Shown piece by piece: positions 24,115-38,000 of a DNA stretch of 64,000 bases. The stretch spans positions 34,263,023-34,327,022 of the forward strand of contig CM060200.1 in assembly GCA_030562195.1 (NCBI GenBank), given 5' to 3'. Position numbers and translations under genes: made by a program. How positions within the stretch are numbered: position 1 is the first letter of the stretch; every line of letters begins with the position of its first letter. Under the pieces are notes generated by a model. That model was not told where the DNA came from. It did no database searches and saw only the letters and a program-made list of their open reading frames with translations. Source of the DNA: Nipponacmea schrenckii (lineage: Eukaryota > Mollusca > Gastropoda > Lottiidae).

Positions 24115-25203
24115 CTCTTTTGAATAAATTTTCTGCCATACCGAACCATTAGGATTAATCATTACTTTAAATTGTAATTCTAATCAATAGTTCTATACTG
24201 TAATAATACCATCTTAAATTACTTTTCTGCCATTAGGATTAATCATTACTTTTAATGGTAATTCTAATCAGAAACTTCTTAACTGTATATATTCCATCTT
24301 GAATACTTTCTGCTATACAGAACCATTAGGATAAATCATTATTTTTAATGGTAATTCTAATCAATGCTTCTATACTGTATATATTCCATCTTGAATTAAT
24401 TTCTGCCATACAGAACCATTAGGATAAATCATTATTTTTGATGGTAATTCTAATCAATGCTTCTATACTGTATATATTCCATCTTGAATTAATTTCTGCA
24501 TACAGAACCATTAGGATAAATCATTATTTTTAATGGTAATTCTAATCAATGCTTCTATACTGTATATATTCCATCTTGAATTAATTTCTGCCATACAGAA
24601 CCATTAGGATAAATCATTATTTTTGATGGTAATTCTAATCAATGCTTCTATACTGTATATATTCCATCTTGAATTAATTTCTGCCATACAGAACCATTAG
24701 GATAAATCATTATTTTTAATGGTAATTCTAATCAATTCTTCTATACTGTACATATTCCATCTTGAATTAATTTCTGCCATACAGAACAATTAGGATAAAT
24801 CATTATTTTTGATGGTAATTCTAATCAATGCTTCTACACTGTATATATTCCATCTTGAATTAATTTCTGCATACAGAACCATTAGGATAAATCATTATTT
24901 TTAATGGTAATTCTAATCAATGCTTCTATACTGTATATATTCCATCTTGAATTAATTTCTGCCATACAGAACCATTAGGATAAATCATTATTTTTGATGG
25001 TAATTCTAATCAATGCTTCTATCTGTATATATTCCATCTTGAATTAATTTCTGCCATACAGAACCATTAGGATAAATCATTATTTTTGATGGTAATTCTA
25101 ATCAATGCTTCTATACTGTATATATTCCATCTTGAATTAATTTCTGCCATACAGAACCATTAGGATAAATCATTATTTTTGATGGTAGTTCTAATCAATG
25201 CTT
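24115..25203 (-). repeat. 93-bp tandem array copied from the last exon of the ENOSF1-like gene
   Basis: About 12 copies of a 93-bp unit directly follow the genuine stop codon. Read on the gene strand each unit holds a near copy of the final coding segment (GGTTCTGTATGGCAG, AAATTAATTCAAGATGG, ATATATACAGTATAG) followed by a short 3' UTR piece with AAGCATTGATTAGAA. The distal copies (24115-24310) are the most diverged. A one-base deletion (TCTGCA instead of TCTGCCA on the plus strand) recurs in copies near 24495 and 24866, four units apart, suggesting block duplication. The copies carry a TAA where the gene has TAT, so they are not extra coding repeats. Confidence 0.9.
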
Positions 25204-28200
25204 CTATACTGTATATATTCCATCTTGAATTAATTTCTGCCATACAGAACCATAAGGATATTCATTAGTTTTAATAGTTGATTCTTTCATAGAAATACTG
25301 TAACCTGGTGCCTGAAAAAAAAAATATGTAACCTAAGCGTGTTGAAATAAAGTTGGTAAAATTGCAGTAAGAAATTACACATAATAAAACACAATGTCTA
25401 TTCAATTTATTTGAATTTTCATTTAGTTATCAGCTATTTAAAAAATCTTTTGAAATATGAATCATGGCCAGAATATATAAATGCCGGTTACACTAGGAAT
25501 AATGTATATGATTACTACAGTTAGTTTGAGTAACTTACTTTGAACAAACTAAGTTTCCAATGGAGCAAGTTAGTAAATATTCTACAGTACAAGGATATAT
25601 TTACCTGTGGTGGTATATAACTACCATTTTTAATTACTGTTGGTGTAATAAAATGATCATGTAAATGATCAACATATTCTACAACTCTTTAATTAAACAA
25701 AAGATCAATTTAAAATACACAATCTACATTGCTCATTTAAGTGTTCTATAAGAAAATGTGGCCCAGACACATACCAAACAATACATTTTATACAAAATAT
25801 ATTATTTCCACATAACCTTTGAATCACATTTAAAGCCATTTCAACACCTTTACATGAGATTTGAAGGCTTTGTGTACTTCAAACTAAAGTTGAGAAAGAT
25901 ATTCAAAATAGTTGTGAACTATCATTGTCTGTGATATTTCATGTAAGAACCATACTTAGTTTCGTATGACCCAGACAATGCTGTTAATTTATATTGTGCA
26001 AATCAGACGTTTGTAATAACCTGTTAAATGAGACCTAACACAATTGTCTCTTAAGTATAAAGTCTATACATCAATTTAGATCTCACCTTTTCTCTAATGT
26101 ACCTGATACTGCTATATAATCAAATATAGAGAGGTGTTGTATTAATTCACAGAGACCCACTCCACCTCCATGTGGACATATTGGAACTGAAAATAACAAA
26201 ACAAAAACAGTAAAAAATAAGTTTATCTAGTCCATAACATAACAAAATTTTAATAACAAAAAAACACTAGAGCCACTTGTGGCACAGAGTGGGACTTTGC
26301 TAACGTCGCAAATTGCAACAAACAGACAGAAACATCTGATTTTCTGGGATAAACTGGCCAAAGCAATAAGGTATCTGTGTGCAAGGTAATTTAAAAAAAA
26401 AAACGTATTTCCTACAAACGTAATACGCTGACCCATATATAAGGAAAACTGAAAATTTACCCGGATGTGCCACGCCCATCTAATTCTTTTCAGCGTGAAT
26501 CTAATCACATTCAAAATGTATATTCACAGTACAAATCTGAAGTTTGTACATCCAATAGATCACGAGATATACACACATACATTTCAAAAAAACGTAAATA
26601 CGGCAAAATGTACTTTTATTTTCAAAAATCAAAAATTTCAATTTTCATTTTAAAATCTTTTGTTATACATCTTTGGAAAGAGGACAAAAAGCACCTTAAG
26701 AATCTAAAAAAATTAACACTCTAAATTAATTAGGTCACGCTCTAGAGCAGTCCAAAGTTGCGAATTTTGCTGGTTTCGGGCAGCTATAAAACCGGAAGTT
26801 GAGGTCAAAGGTCAAAGTATCAACTGATAGCCAAGGTCAATAACCTTTGACCTACCAAAGGTCAAAGTCACCAAAGGTCAAGGTCACGAGAAATAAGCCT
26901 CCAAACTTTGAAAAAATTCAACCGGATGTTGCAAAAATGCAAAAGCAAAATTCAAAAATCGGCTCCCACAGTTTTTTTCGTAATCGACTGAAGCTACAAG
27001 AAATGTAAACATCACGGAAATTAGACATAACCCTGAGGCCCCATTTTGAGTTTTACAAAAAAGTCACATTTCAAGATGGCGGCCAAAGGGGTGGGTTTCA
27101 AAAGCCTACCGCCAACCGCTGCCAACCGGCCTACCGGAAGGAAAAAAATGCGCCAAAATAGATATTGTTAAATTTAAGGATCGTAGATTTTCATACAATA
27201 AAACGAAACTATTCAATTTGACGAAACTTTTGTCGACGTCAAAATTATGGAATCAAAATTATTTTAAAAATGAAACGAAAAAAATAAATATTTTCTTTTT
27301 GTGTTCAGCGATGTTTTTCTTCACATTAACTGATACAATCCATGCCAAAAAAGCAATAATCTAATTTGTATTCAAATGGGACACACAATTAACCGTAAAA
27401 GTACCCTTAAATCTGTTTTAAATGATCACGACAGGAAGGTCGTTTGTTTCAGAGTTACTTCCCTTAATTTATTTATTTAACGTCGACGGCATCATGGATG
27501 ATCAACAAGACCAAGGGATCTTTCTTCCACCTTTTAGAATTTTTTCAAAGTTAATCCTTGACGTAGACTATAATAATTCTGCGAATGCTCCTCCTGTTAA
27601 TCCAACCAAATCAGCAGTATATTTAGTTGATAAAACGCTTCAAAAAATCAGGTTTCCAGACACAGAACATTTAGGCCTAAAGAAAAAGATGGAACTGATG
27701 CCGATGGGATAAGATCGCATCATGATGATGATACGTAAACTCAAAATAAATTTTTCAATCTTTCTAACATCAGAATAGGCTTAGGATTACCATGTTTGTA
27801 ATAAGTTTGCCTCATGACATGACAATCACCAATATCTTCACAATGTTTGGTCGAATCTTTAGCCGCAACTTTTTCAATCAACCAGTCATCATCACGATGC
27901 GATCTTATCCCATCGGCATCAGTTCCATCTTTTTCTTTAGGCCTAAATGTTCTGTATCTGGAAACCTGATTTTTCCAAGTGCTGGAAGTGTGCCCCCAGT
28001 CTTTGCGAAGCGTTTTATCAACTAAAAATACTGCTGATTTGGTTGGATTAACAGGAGGAGCATTCGCAGAATTATTATAGTCTACGTCAAGGATTAACTT
28101 TGAAAAAATTCTAAAATGTGGAAGATCCCTTGGCCTTGTTGATAATCCATGATGCCGACGACGTTAAATAAATAAATTAAGGAAAGTAACTCTGAAACAA

Positions 28201-29047
28201 ACGAGCTTCCTGTCGTGATCATTTAAAAAAGATTTAAGGGTACTTTTACGGTTAATTGTGTGTCCCATTTGAATACAAATTAGATTATTGTTATTTTTTC
28301 GTTTCAATTTTAAAATAATTTTGATTCCATAATTTTGACGTCAACAAAAGTTTCGTCAAATTGAATAGTTTCGTTTTATTGTATGAAAATCTACGATCCT
28401 TAAATTTAACAATATCTATTTTGGCGCATTTTTTTCCTTCCGGTAGGCCGGTTGGCAGCGGTTGGCGGTAGGCTTTTGAAACCCACCCCGGCCAAAGTTT
28501 CACTTCCGGTTCGGATTTTTTCTTCTTCGTTTTTTTGTCTTCTAATTTAATTAAGATTGACATAAATTTTGTTGCGCTACATCAATTACAGCACAAGTAG
28601 GTCAACCGGAAGTTTAAACCCTTTTTACGTTGAAACCGGAAATAAAGCAAAAATTTTGACTCTGACAATGTTTTTAAATTCATGACACTTGAAGGCACCC
28701 AAATTTTTAGATCAATCGGTCTTAAAATAGCAAAGTTGCAAAAAAGTGCAAAATACGGCAAAAAAATGTGTGCTACGAATTTTCGAATTTCGAATTTTTT
28801 CAACTGCTATCTTGTTTGAAACTAGTTCAAGTTTTTAAAAATGCAAACCCGAAGAAAATCGATCAAAAATTGCGACATCTAGAGCCATTTTCCTACTTTT
28901 TTGGTTAGTTGCAACGCAGCACTTCTAGTTTTGCAAAAAAGTTCCATTTTATATTTATGCAACACGTTGCCACTATAGAAGGTCTAGAGAAGTTGTGAAA
29001 AAATTGCAACTATTGTAGCCTAGGCACAGTGAGGTGTGTAAATTTCG

Positions 29048-29078
<31 letters not shown>

Positions 29079-32000
29079 ATTGACAAACCGAAAACAAACT
29101 GGGACTTTGCGGTAGCAAAGTCCCACAATAAGCTTATTAGCTAGCTAAATGTGAACTGTAAAACAACCTCGATATATGCATTTAGCTTGTGTTCACTCTA
29201 CAGAAAACAAATTCAGTGTGACGGGGAATATCATCCATATATTTTCACAAAAGTACAATCATTGTTTCAAGATTACATGTAGACTAAACTGAAATCTTGC
29301 ATATTGATCCAAAGCAGAATTGTAGCCTGTAGAGTGAGCACTAACTACATGTGAACTCGAAAACGACTGCAATATCAAAGTTTTATGCGATATCTAAGAG
29401 AAAAATTATCGGATCATCACTAAATTTAATAGTGCACATCTTCATAATGATATCATCACACATACAAACAATCAAAAGAATCCATAGAGAATTGTAGCCT
29501 GTAGAGCACGGGTGCACCCTTTAGGTAATGGAGTGAAAAAAGCTAAGTCAGACACGATATTTTGGTGAAAAATCACAAAAAATCAATAGGGATCACCTTC
29601 ATAATGAAACTGACCCACAAAATAAAATCCATAAAGAATTGTTGCCTGTAGAGTGAGCACAAGTTTCACCCTATAGGTAATGGAGTGAAAAAAGCGAAGT
29701 CAAAATTAAAAGAATCCATAAAGAATTGTAGCCTGCAGAGTGAGTACGATTTGCACAATTTTCTAGTAAAGCTCTCGAATAGACTAAAGGTAATTATCGG
29801 AAAAAATTATCGCAAGAAACAATTATGGCATATTTCAATATTATCAAAGAGTTTTACTCGAATCCTGGTGAAAGCATGGATGTAGGTCCTTGTACACCTT
29901 CTGAAACAGTTAGTTACCTTTCCTAACAGCACCACCCATATTACTCATATCCCTACAGCATCAGTTTTCCAGTCGAAATTTAAAAACAAGAGTAAGAACA
30001 TCCAGACCTTCAACGACCTCATAAAAAGCCAGCCACCTACTGATATCAATGTCATAGCACCAGCACCAGGACCAATCAAAGTCAGGAATGATCTCATACA
30101 CTGGGTTCCTGAAACGGCAGATCATCTCTTCAACCACTGGATTAACAACTTAAATCCTTTAAACTAGAAACGGGGGGCCTAATTCTAAACACACTACAGT
30201 TGGGTAAGACAATTGTTAACCTAAGCCACAAATCGCTAACCCTAAACGACGAAAACTATTAGATAAGGGTCTAAAATTCATACCTTCTTCTTCGCCAAAA
30301 TCCCTAGCACCAGTTCACAAAGCAGTTGCAAAATTTCAACGACTATTGAGATTGAGCTATTTTTACAGGAAAAGTCCTTCTCGGGGTCCTATTACCAAAT
30401 TTGTAGAAAAATCAACTTTTACGCCCTGTGATGGCCTTATGAATCAAGAAATTTTAAAAGTTTTCGATGAAATGAACAATGAAATATCTCATATGATATA
30501 TCTCTGGTACATGAAAAATCGAATCCATCACACGTGGAGCGTACTGCTTTGAACTCTCTTAAAAATGACCAATCTATCATCATTAGAAAAAGTGATAAAG
30601 GTAGTTGCTGTGTCATACTCAATAGAGATGATTGCATTCAAGAAGCTGAAACCCAGTTAGGTAATACTGAACATTACCAAATTTTGGCAAACCCTATCTA
30701 TCATGAAACAGCTACTTTGATATTAAATATTCTTTCAAAATTACTTGAACAAAATTTTATTAATGACAAACAATTTAATTATTTGAATCCTGACTCACAA
30801 ATTAGACAGCGCCATTTATATACCTTACCTAAAATTCATAAAGATCCAGCTACTGAATGGTTTGTACCATATCAGATACCAAAAGGACGGCCAATCATAT
30901 CTGATTGTTCAAATGAATCCTACCGGATCTCGGAATACATTGATCATTTTTTATTACCTTTGGCCTCAAAACATCCATCATATGTAACAGATACCAATGA
31001 TTTTGTTTCAAAAATCAAGCAGTTAAAAATACCAAAAAATGCCATTCAAATCTCCCTTGATGTTCAAAGCATGTACACTCGGATAGATAATGTTTCTGGT
31101 CTCCGCGCTGTAAGAAAGGCTTTTGACAGGTATCCTGACATTAGCCGCCCTGACACCGCGATATTAAACTTATTGGAAATATGTCTAAGTAGAAATGACT
31201 TCACCTTCAATGAAAAAGTTTACCTTCAGACCTCTGGTACTGCCATGGGCAAACGATTTGCCCCGTCATATGCCAACATATTCATGGCAGAATGGGAAAG
31301 AGAAGTATCTCTTCTTTGTCCATTACTCCCATATTTTTATGTCCGTTTCCTTGACGATATTTTCATAGTTTGGACACATACCATAGAAGAATTATGGGAA
31401 TATTTCGATATTTTAAATAGTTACCACCCTTCAGTAAAACTAACAGCCAAAATTAGCGAAAACCGTATAGATTTCCTTGATACGACAGTATTCAAGGACA
31501 ATGATTTTACTACTTTTGGGAAATTAGATATCAAGGTTTTCTTTAAGGAAACTGACACCCACCAACTTTTGTTCAAATCATCTTTTCATCCTAAACACAC
31601 CTTTTCAGGGGTAATCAAATCCCAAATATTACGGTTCCACCGAATTTGTACGCAAGAAAAGGACTTTGAGGAGGCATGTGCAATTGTTTTCAAACAATTG
31701 CAGCAGCTGGGTTATGCGAAGCAGTTTTTACGCAAATTAAAAAATTCAACCCTTTGCGAACTTAAGACTAAAAACAGTGCCCAGAATGTTGACCTCCTCG
31801 GTGTTTGTTCAAAACCCTGTCTGAAATCTTCTTGTCTTACTTGTCCCTTTTTCAATTCAACTCCCTTCTTTTTCAATATCTCTAATAATGCCAAATTTGC
31901 TATAGAAGAAAACCTTACTTGTGACAGCAGCAATATCATCTACCTCATATCGTGTACAGCTTGTCAAAAACAATATATTGGACAAACAAAAAATAAATTG

Positions 32001-35000
32001 AGAACTCGATTCAATGGCCATAGATTTGATATAAATCATAATTTGGATAAAACTGTAGCTAAACATTTCAACCAATCAGACCATCACATACATAATGCAA
32101 GAATCACCCCTATTGAACAAATTTATGAACAGATTGATATTCCAACTAGAACTTTTCGACTGCTTAGAGAAAACTACTGGATAAATAAACTTAATACGAT
32201 GAAACCCAATGGTTTAAATGTTCAAGTTGACTATCAGATAATTCCTTTTGTTATACTTTTCAGTAGTACATCCTGCCAAGCCATACACATTATCAAAGAA
32301 CTGTATAAACACCTCGAACACATTTTCCCTGATATTTTCCACAAAAAATTAATTATTGCTTTTAAGCGTAATAGAAATTTAAGTGATATTTTAGTCCAGG
32401 GCAGACTAAAACCTATAACAGTATGATCATTATTTTCCTCTTATTTTGGATTTGTGTTCAAGCAGATGCTGGTTACAGTTTTCCAGAAATTTCAATGTAT
32501 CAATCAGTTTCAGAAATATTTTATTTTTTTTTTATTTTTTTTTTCCTCTTAGTCACTATTTTTTTGCACATAACAGTTATTGGTGGTACTGAATCTTCTC
32601 CTCGACCTGTGCTTTCGTAATTTCAATTATATATTGTTTATAAAACCACTTTCACCTAAAGCTAATGAAGTGAAAAACGCTAAGTCAGATGCGATATTTC
32701 AGTGAAAAATTATCCGATCATCACATAAATCCATAGGGATCATCAACATAATGACACTGACCCACAAAATAAAAATCAAAACAATCAATAGAGAATTGTA
32801 GCCTGTAGAGTGAGCTAGAGTTGCACCCTATAGCTAATGAAGTGAAAAGTCAGACACGATATTTTAGTGAAAAATTATCCGATCATCACGAAAATCAATA
32901 GGGATCATCTTCATATTGACACTGACCCACAAAATAAAATCCATAAAGAATTGTTGCCTGTAGAGTGAGCACAAGTTTCACCCTAAAGGTAACGTCAGAT
33001 GCGATATTTCGGTGAAAAATAATTCGATCATCACAAAAATCAAGAGGGATCATCTCCATAATGACACTGACCAACGAAATAAAAATCAAAAGAATCCTTA
33101 AAGAATTGTAGCCTGTAGAGTGAGCACAAGGTAAATGTGAACGGACGGACGGACCGACCGACCGACGGACAGAACGACCGTCAGGGTGATTACAATATAC
33201 GCCCATACTTATCCTTATCTCATCCTTTTAAAAAATGTGTCCATAATCCAATCTTCACACAAGGCAAAAGTCAGAGGGTAATGAGTAACTGGACTAGTTT
33301 TATGAAAGTCTGCATGCCAAATACATACCTCCAAATTTGCAAGCCATCAAAATAACAGCTAGATTCTCATTAACACCACCTAATCTACAACTATCTATTT
33401 GACAGAACTGTAAGGCATCAGCTTGTAGAAACTGTTTAAATAAAATACGATTTTGACATTGTTCACCAGTTGCTACTCCAATACCCAATGGTTTCAGCTC
33501 CTGAAAGTCAACGGTTCCTTTTAGAACAAACTAGTTGATAAGTACTCATCTCATCATGTTGACTCATGTGCCAGATATGTATTGTAACCAAGACAATTTT
33601 TTTTGTAATGCAGTATATAGTCACTTCAACAAAGAAAGTAATTTTTAAACTTCTATGTATGTTACCTTGGCTATTTTAGCATGACCCAGTACATCATCAG
33701 GACTAGTCGGTTCTTCTATCCATCTTAGATCAAACTGGGCCAGTTCTTTCATCCAATCTATAGCTTCTTGTACTTCCCATCTCTGATTAGCATCAACTAA
33801 CTGAGTCAAAGAAATACAGTCCAAGAAACATTATACTGTACACATCACAAGACAATTCAAATATTATTACATGTAGTTGATTATGTTTTGAGGTTGTTTA
33901 AGGGAAAGTAAACATTGTTGGTGTGTACCATAAATCCTCAAATACCATTTTCTTTCTACAAGACTGCTTGATTTTGAGTAGCATAGAATTTCTTAGTCAT
34001 ATAAATACGTGCATTTTACAAGTGATAGCCTACCAATACTTTATCATTTCCTACTTCTTCTCTAATAATACCTAGTCTTCTTTTATCATCTTCTAGATCA
34101 GCACCAACTTTCGCTTTAAATCTACAAACATACTGTTTATTCTAAAATCTACAAACAAAACCTTAGCTTGAAACCCACAAAACAACCACATGTGTTTTGT
34201 ATAAATAGTATTTTATTCAATAAATGAAAGGGACTGGGAATCATCCCTCTCCCAAAAAACAAACTCTTAACATTTAATCTACAAAAAAATACTTAAAAAT
34301 CCAAGAAGATGTAAGTCCATATTAAAACATTTATCTCAGTGACTTCCCAGATGCACGCTACATTCAAAATGATATTTCTTAGTAAATAATTTTTTGAAGT
34401 GCTTGAGATTAGAAACCTTCATCTTGGCTTCAAAAACATACATCTAAGCATTAAAGAAAATAAAAATTGCAGTCAAAATAAACCTACCTCGTAAATCCTT
34501 GGCTTAATGCTTCTTTACATAACTATAAGAATAATTACTTTTACTTTTGTAAAATATGAAGCATTTTTAGCAAATTGAGCTAAATCAGGAGCTCATGGGT
34601 CTGCATTTTTCTCCCCTTGCTGATCAAAAAAATTGATTTGGAAATATCAGTAAGCAGTAGGTTATTGACCCTGTGTTGTAATATGTCCATTGTTGTGCAT
34701 TTTATAACCTTATACCAGACACACACAATATAAAACTCATTAATTAATTTCATTTAATTTCATGCATCAAAAACTTAAATTTCAGAAGTCTGGAAATTGT
34801 GTGTTCCAAGATATCAAATCGAATCATTAGCAAACAGCTAATATGTCTTCCAGCTTTTCTTTCATATTAGCAACTAAAATCATAAACTTGACAAATTTTA
34901 GATTTTGTTTAGGATGGAGAACCTAATTTTTCCACAATTTTTCTTACTTTAGTGTAAACTTAGCATGTGTTGTGCAAGATATCTAATTTTCTACTTACCC

Positions 35001-38000
35001 TTCTCAATTTAACATCATCATAACCTAACCAACCTACAGATGTTGTATATGAAGGAAAACCTATTTCTTTGATGTGTTTTTCTGAAAGTAAAGAAAAGAA
35101 AAAGGGTCCTCTCTGAAATCTCCTAAAAATTACAAGAATTAGTAAAATTTTCCAAGATTTCAAATCTAAATTTATACACCATTTGGTCACCACTTGGCTA
35201 CTTTCGTAAATTCTGAGTAGGGATTTGCTTCAAAGTTTGCTAATTGGTTGAATACCTTATAACTGACTGCATACACTTTCGCAGTAACAGAGTCCATTCG
35301 GTGTAAATAAGGGGGGGATTCATCATTTGTCAATGTATCACCTGAAAAAATGACATAGTGACGACTAACTCACAGTGGGCTGTATGATTACACACTTCCT
35401 AATACTTTGTTTACTAACCTCTGTCTGCTTTTCCAGACTGCTGTTTCTTCAAAATGGCCAAAGCTTCTTCCTTGGTTAAAGCATCAGAACTAAATAGAAG
35501 ATTATTCTCTCTAAGGGTATTTTCTTATTTAATACAGAATGTAAGACAATATACACAGGCCTATTGTTATATGCGAAACAAGTTGTTGCCTAGCATGATA
35601 CGCCCACTTAAAAGTATATTTTCTGTATTTCTGTTTTAACACATGTTTAACCCCAACATTATTTGTCGAAATGAACCACAATTAAGGCTTAGTCCAAGAT
35701 GTCATCAATATACATGATCATACCAAATTTCATTTGAATCTGATGAAAACTACAGTCTCTGTTGAGTTTATAAAAAAATTTTATGCATTTTTATTAATCC
35801 AGAACAATAACCGTTCATCGGTATATTGTGAAAATATCATCAAATTTGAATTTGACCAAGATCTCATCAAAAAAAAAATGATCACAACAAATTCCTTTAA
35901 ATCAGATGGAGTTTGCAGTCTCTATCGCATTCACAAGCCAATTCTAGATGGACAGGCAGACGGAGTGACAATAATATACAACCACATTATAATGTTGGCG
36001 TATAAAAAGGTGACACTGTAAGAACTATAAATGTGCCTTTAAGAGGCTTATCATAAGGTTTGCTTTTCAATATTATTTTGATAGACTGTATTCAGTGTTT
36101 TTTTCCTATCAAATTGTCAAGAAAAAACTTACATATATCTAAAATCAATTGTCGATACTAACTTCTCAGGTTCCTAAAATACAAAATTCCACAATGTATA
36201 TTAAATAAACAAAACAAAAAGTAAGAACTAAAACCAAACAAGAAAAATGAAATTGAATTTATTTTTGTATGGTACAAGTCCTGTATGCCTCTGTTAGTTT
36301 AAAGTGAATTAACCTACCATATCAACGAGGAGCTTCCATAAAGGCTGGAATAGGAAAACAAAAGGTCTCAGTTTTCATTTAGAAATTTAAGTTTTACAAA
36401 TTGCCATTATACAAATCTAGACAGTTGTATATTCCTATGTAAATAAGCAATATAAATACTGATAATATGTGTCATTTCTTATTGATAATAATTTAAAATG
36501 TTCCATTTTTTCTGTCTACTCTTTAGTTTACAAATGTTACAAAAAAAATACTTTAATATTTACTTTTGAGTGGGATTATACACTATATTTTGCAGAAAGT
36601 CTAAAACAGAACAGAGATTAGAATAGTTGAAAATAACAACTTACTATTGAACAGATAGCACTGATAATATTAAACCTAATCTTGTAGTAAAAAAGTGTTA
36701 AGTTTTTTTTGAAGGTATTAGATAATTAATTTCAAAAAGCCATACCTTTCCCTCCATTTTGGCCCATAAATCCCATAATGCATTTATAATGGCAGCTACT
36801 GCTAGATGCATAACACCTTTTTCTGGTCCAAGCTAAAAAATAATGGTGATAGGTAAATTAACTTCTGACAAAATAAAATTAAATTCAAGGAACAATCGGC
36901 ATTGGTAAATACTGATTAATAATTTGTATTAAGTCTTACCCATCTCATTTGATCTTCACTAGTCAGTGATCTCCAGAAAGTACCAAAATCATTATATATC
37001 CTCGATAGCTCCACTCCTACTACCATTTTACTTAATACTTTAATAGCATGACAAACTAGAACAATATACAATTATACTATTAACATTTATTTATCTGAGA
37101 TATAAAAAATACATACAATAATCACTTATTGTTACTAACTAAAAAGGATCTCATTTTGCTTTAATGATATTGTCACATTTTCTAACATAGTGTTTAAGGG
37201 CTCTTAACAGGTTTTTAGATTATGTGTATGGAAGCCAATTAGGTTTCTATTTCCATTATTCATATTTCAGTCCAATTCCTGTTGTTACTGTATTTATAGA
37301 ATAGCTATATGATATCAAAATTGCTTGAAAAAAAAAAGGTTATTTGCAGCCATTATCCAGGTACATACGGTAATCTTTGTATCTTCTGAATCATTATATT
37401 GCTAATTAGTACATGAGTATATATAGTGAGACTAATTTTGAATTGAAATCTTACAATAGTTAGGAATAAACCACAGTTTGAATTCACTTTATCAGTATTG
37501 TCTAGATTTATGAATGGCTTTATGAGCATCACACTTACCAATTTCATTGCCTTTACCTACAGTAAAAGTTATTCCATGTCCTTCAAGTTGACTATCAGTT
37601 TTAAGAATAACATAGGGTGATGAATAGTCAGGAGCTTTATTCTATAAAAAATAAACATAGGCTTAAAACATGTCTTGTAAGCGAATAGCAGTTTGATAGA
37701 ATCCATGGAGAATTTAGAGTAATGAGTGAGTCTGAGCAAAAAGATGCACATAAGAGTTTTTTGCGATATCTCTAAAGAAAATCATCGGATTATCACCAAA
37801 CTCAAATTATGCATGTATGATGGAATTCTGACAATATACAGCACCATGTAGAGCACAGGAAGGCTTTTTCACCATGTGGGACATTTGAAGGATTTCTGAC
37901 AACTTATAGCACCTTGTAGAACATAGGAATGATTTCTGAGCACCATTATCGACATATGATCAAATTCTGACAACCTACAGCACCATGATCAAAAAAAGAA

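Larger units (their letters stand above)
26287..29128. mobile_element. Palindromic (foldback-like) transposon in ENOSF1 intron 12
   Basis: The outer ends are inverted and similar: GTGGGACTTTGCTAACGTCG at about 26289 and, on the other strand, GTGGGACTTTGCTACCGCAA ending at about 29127. The right end alone forms a perfect hairpin (TGGGACTTTGC, GGTA, GCAAAGTCCCA; 29100-29126). Inside lie two long inverted arms and a poly-A run at 29050-29076. A cluster of AGGTCA words sits in the left subterminal part. No intact transposase frame is visible, so it is non-autonomous. The hairpin near the end recalls Helitron-like elements, but CTRR termini are not evident, so the superfamily is open. Confidence 0.6.

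Noticed and set aside
27792..28025. Plus-strand frame of 77 codons in the palindrome
   Set aside because: It is antisense to the better coding-like minus-strand frame of the right arm.
29100..29135. Helitron 3' terminus
   Set aside because: The hairpin is present, but the expected CTRR end 10-12 bp beyond it and a 5' TC terminus are not clear, and the outer ends are inverted repeats instead.
31712..32075. Minus-strand frames of 72-75 codons opposite the Penelope-like protein
   Set aside because: They are shadows of the plus-strand frame with its RT and GIY-YIG motifs.
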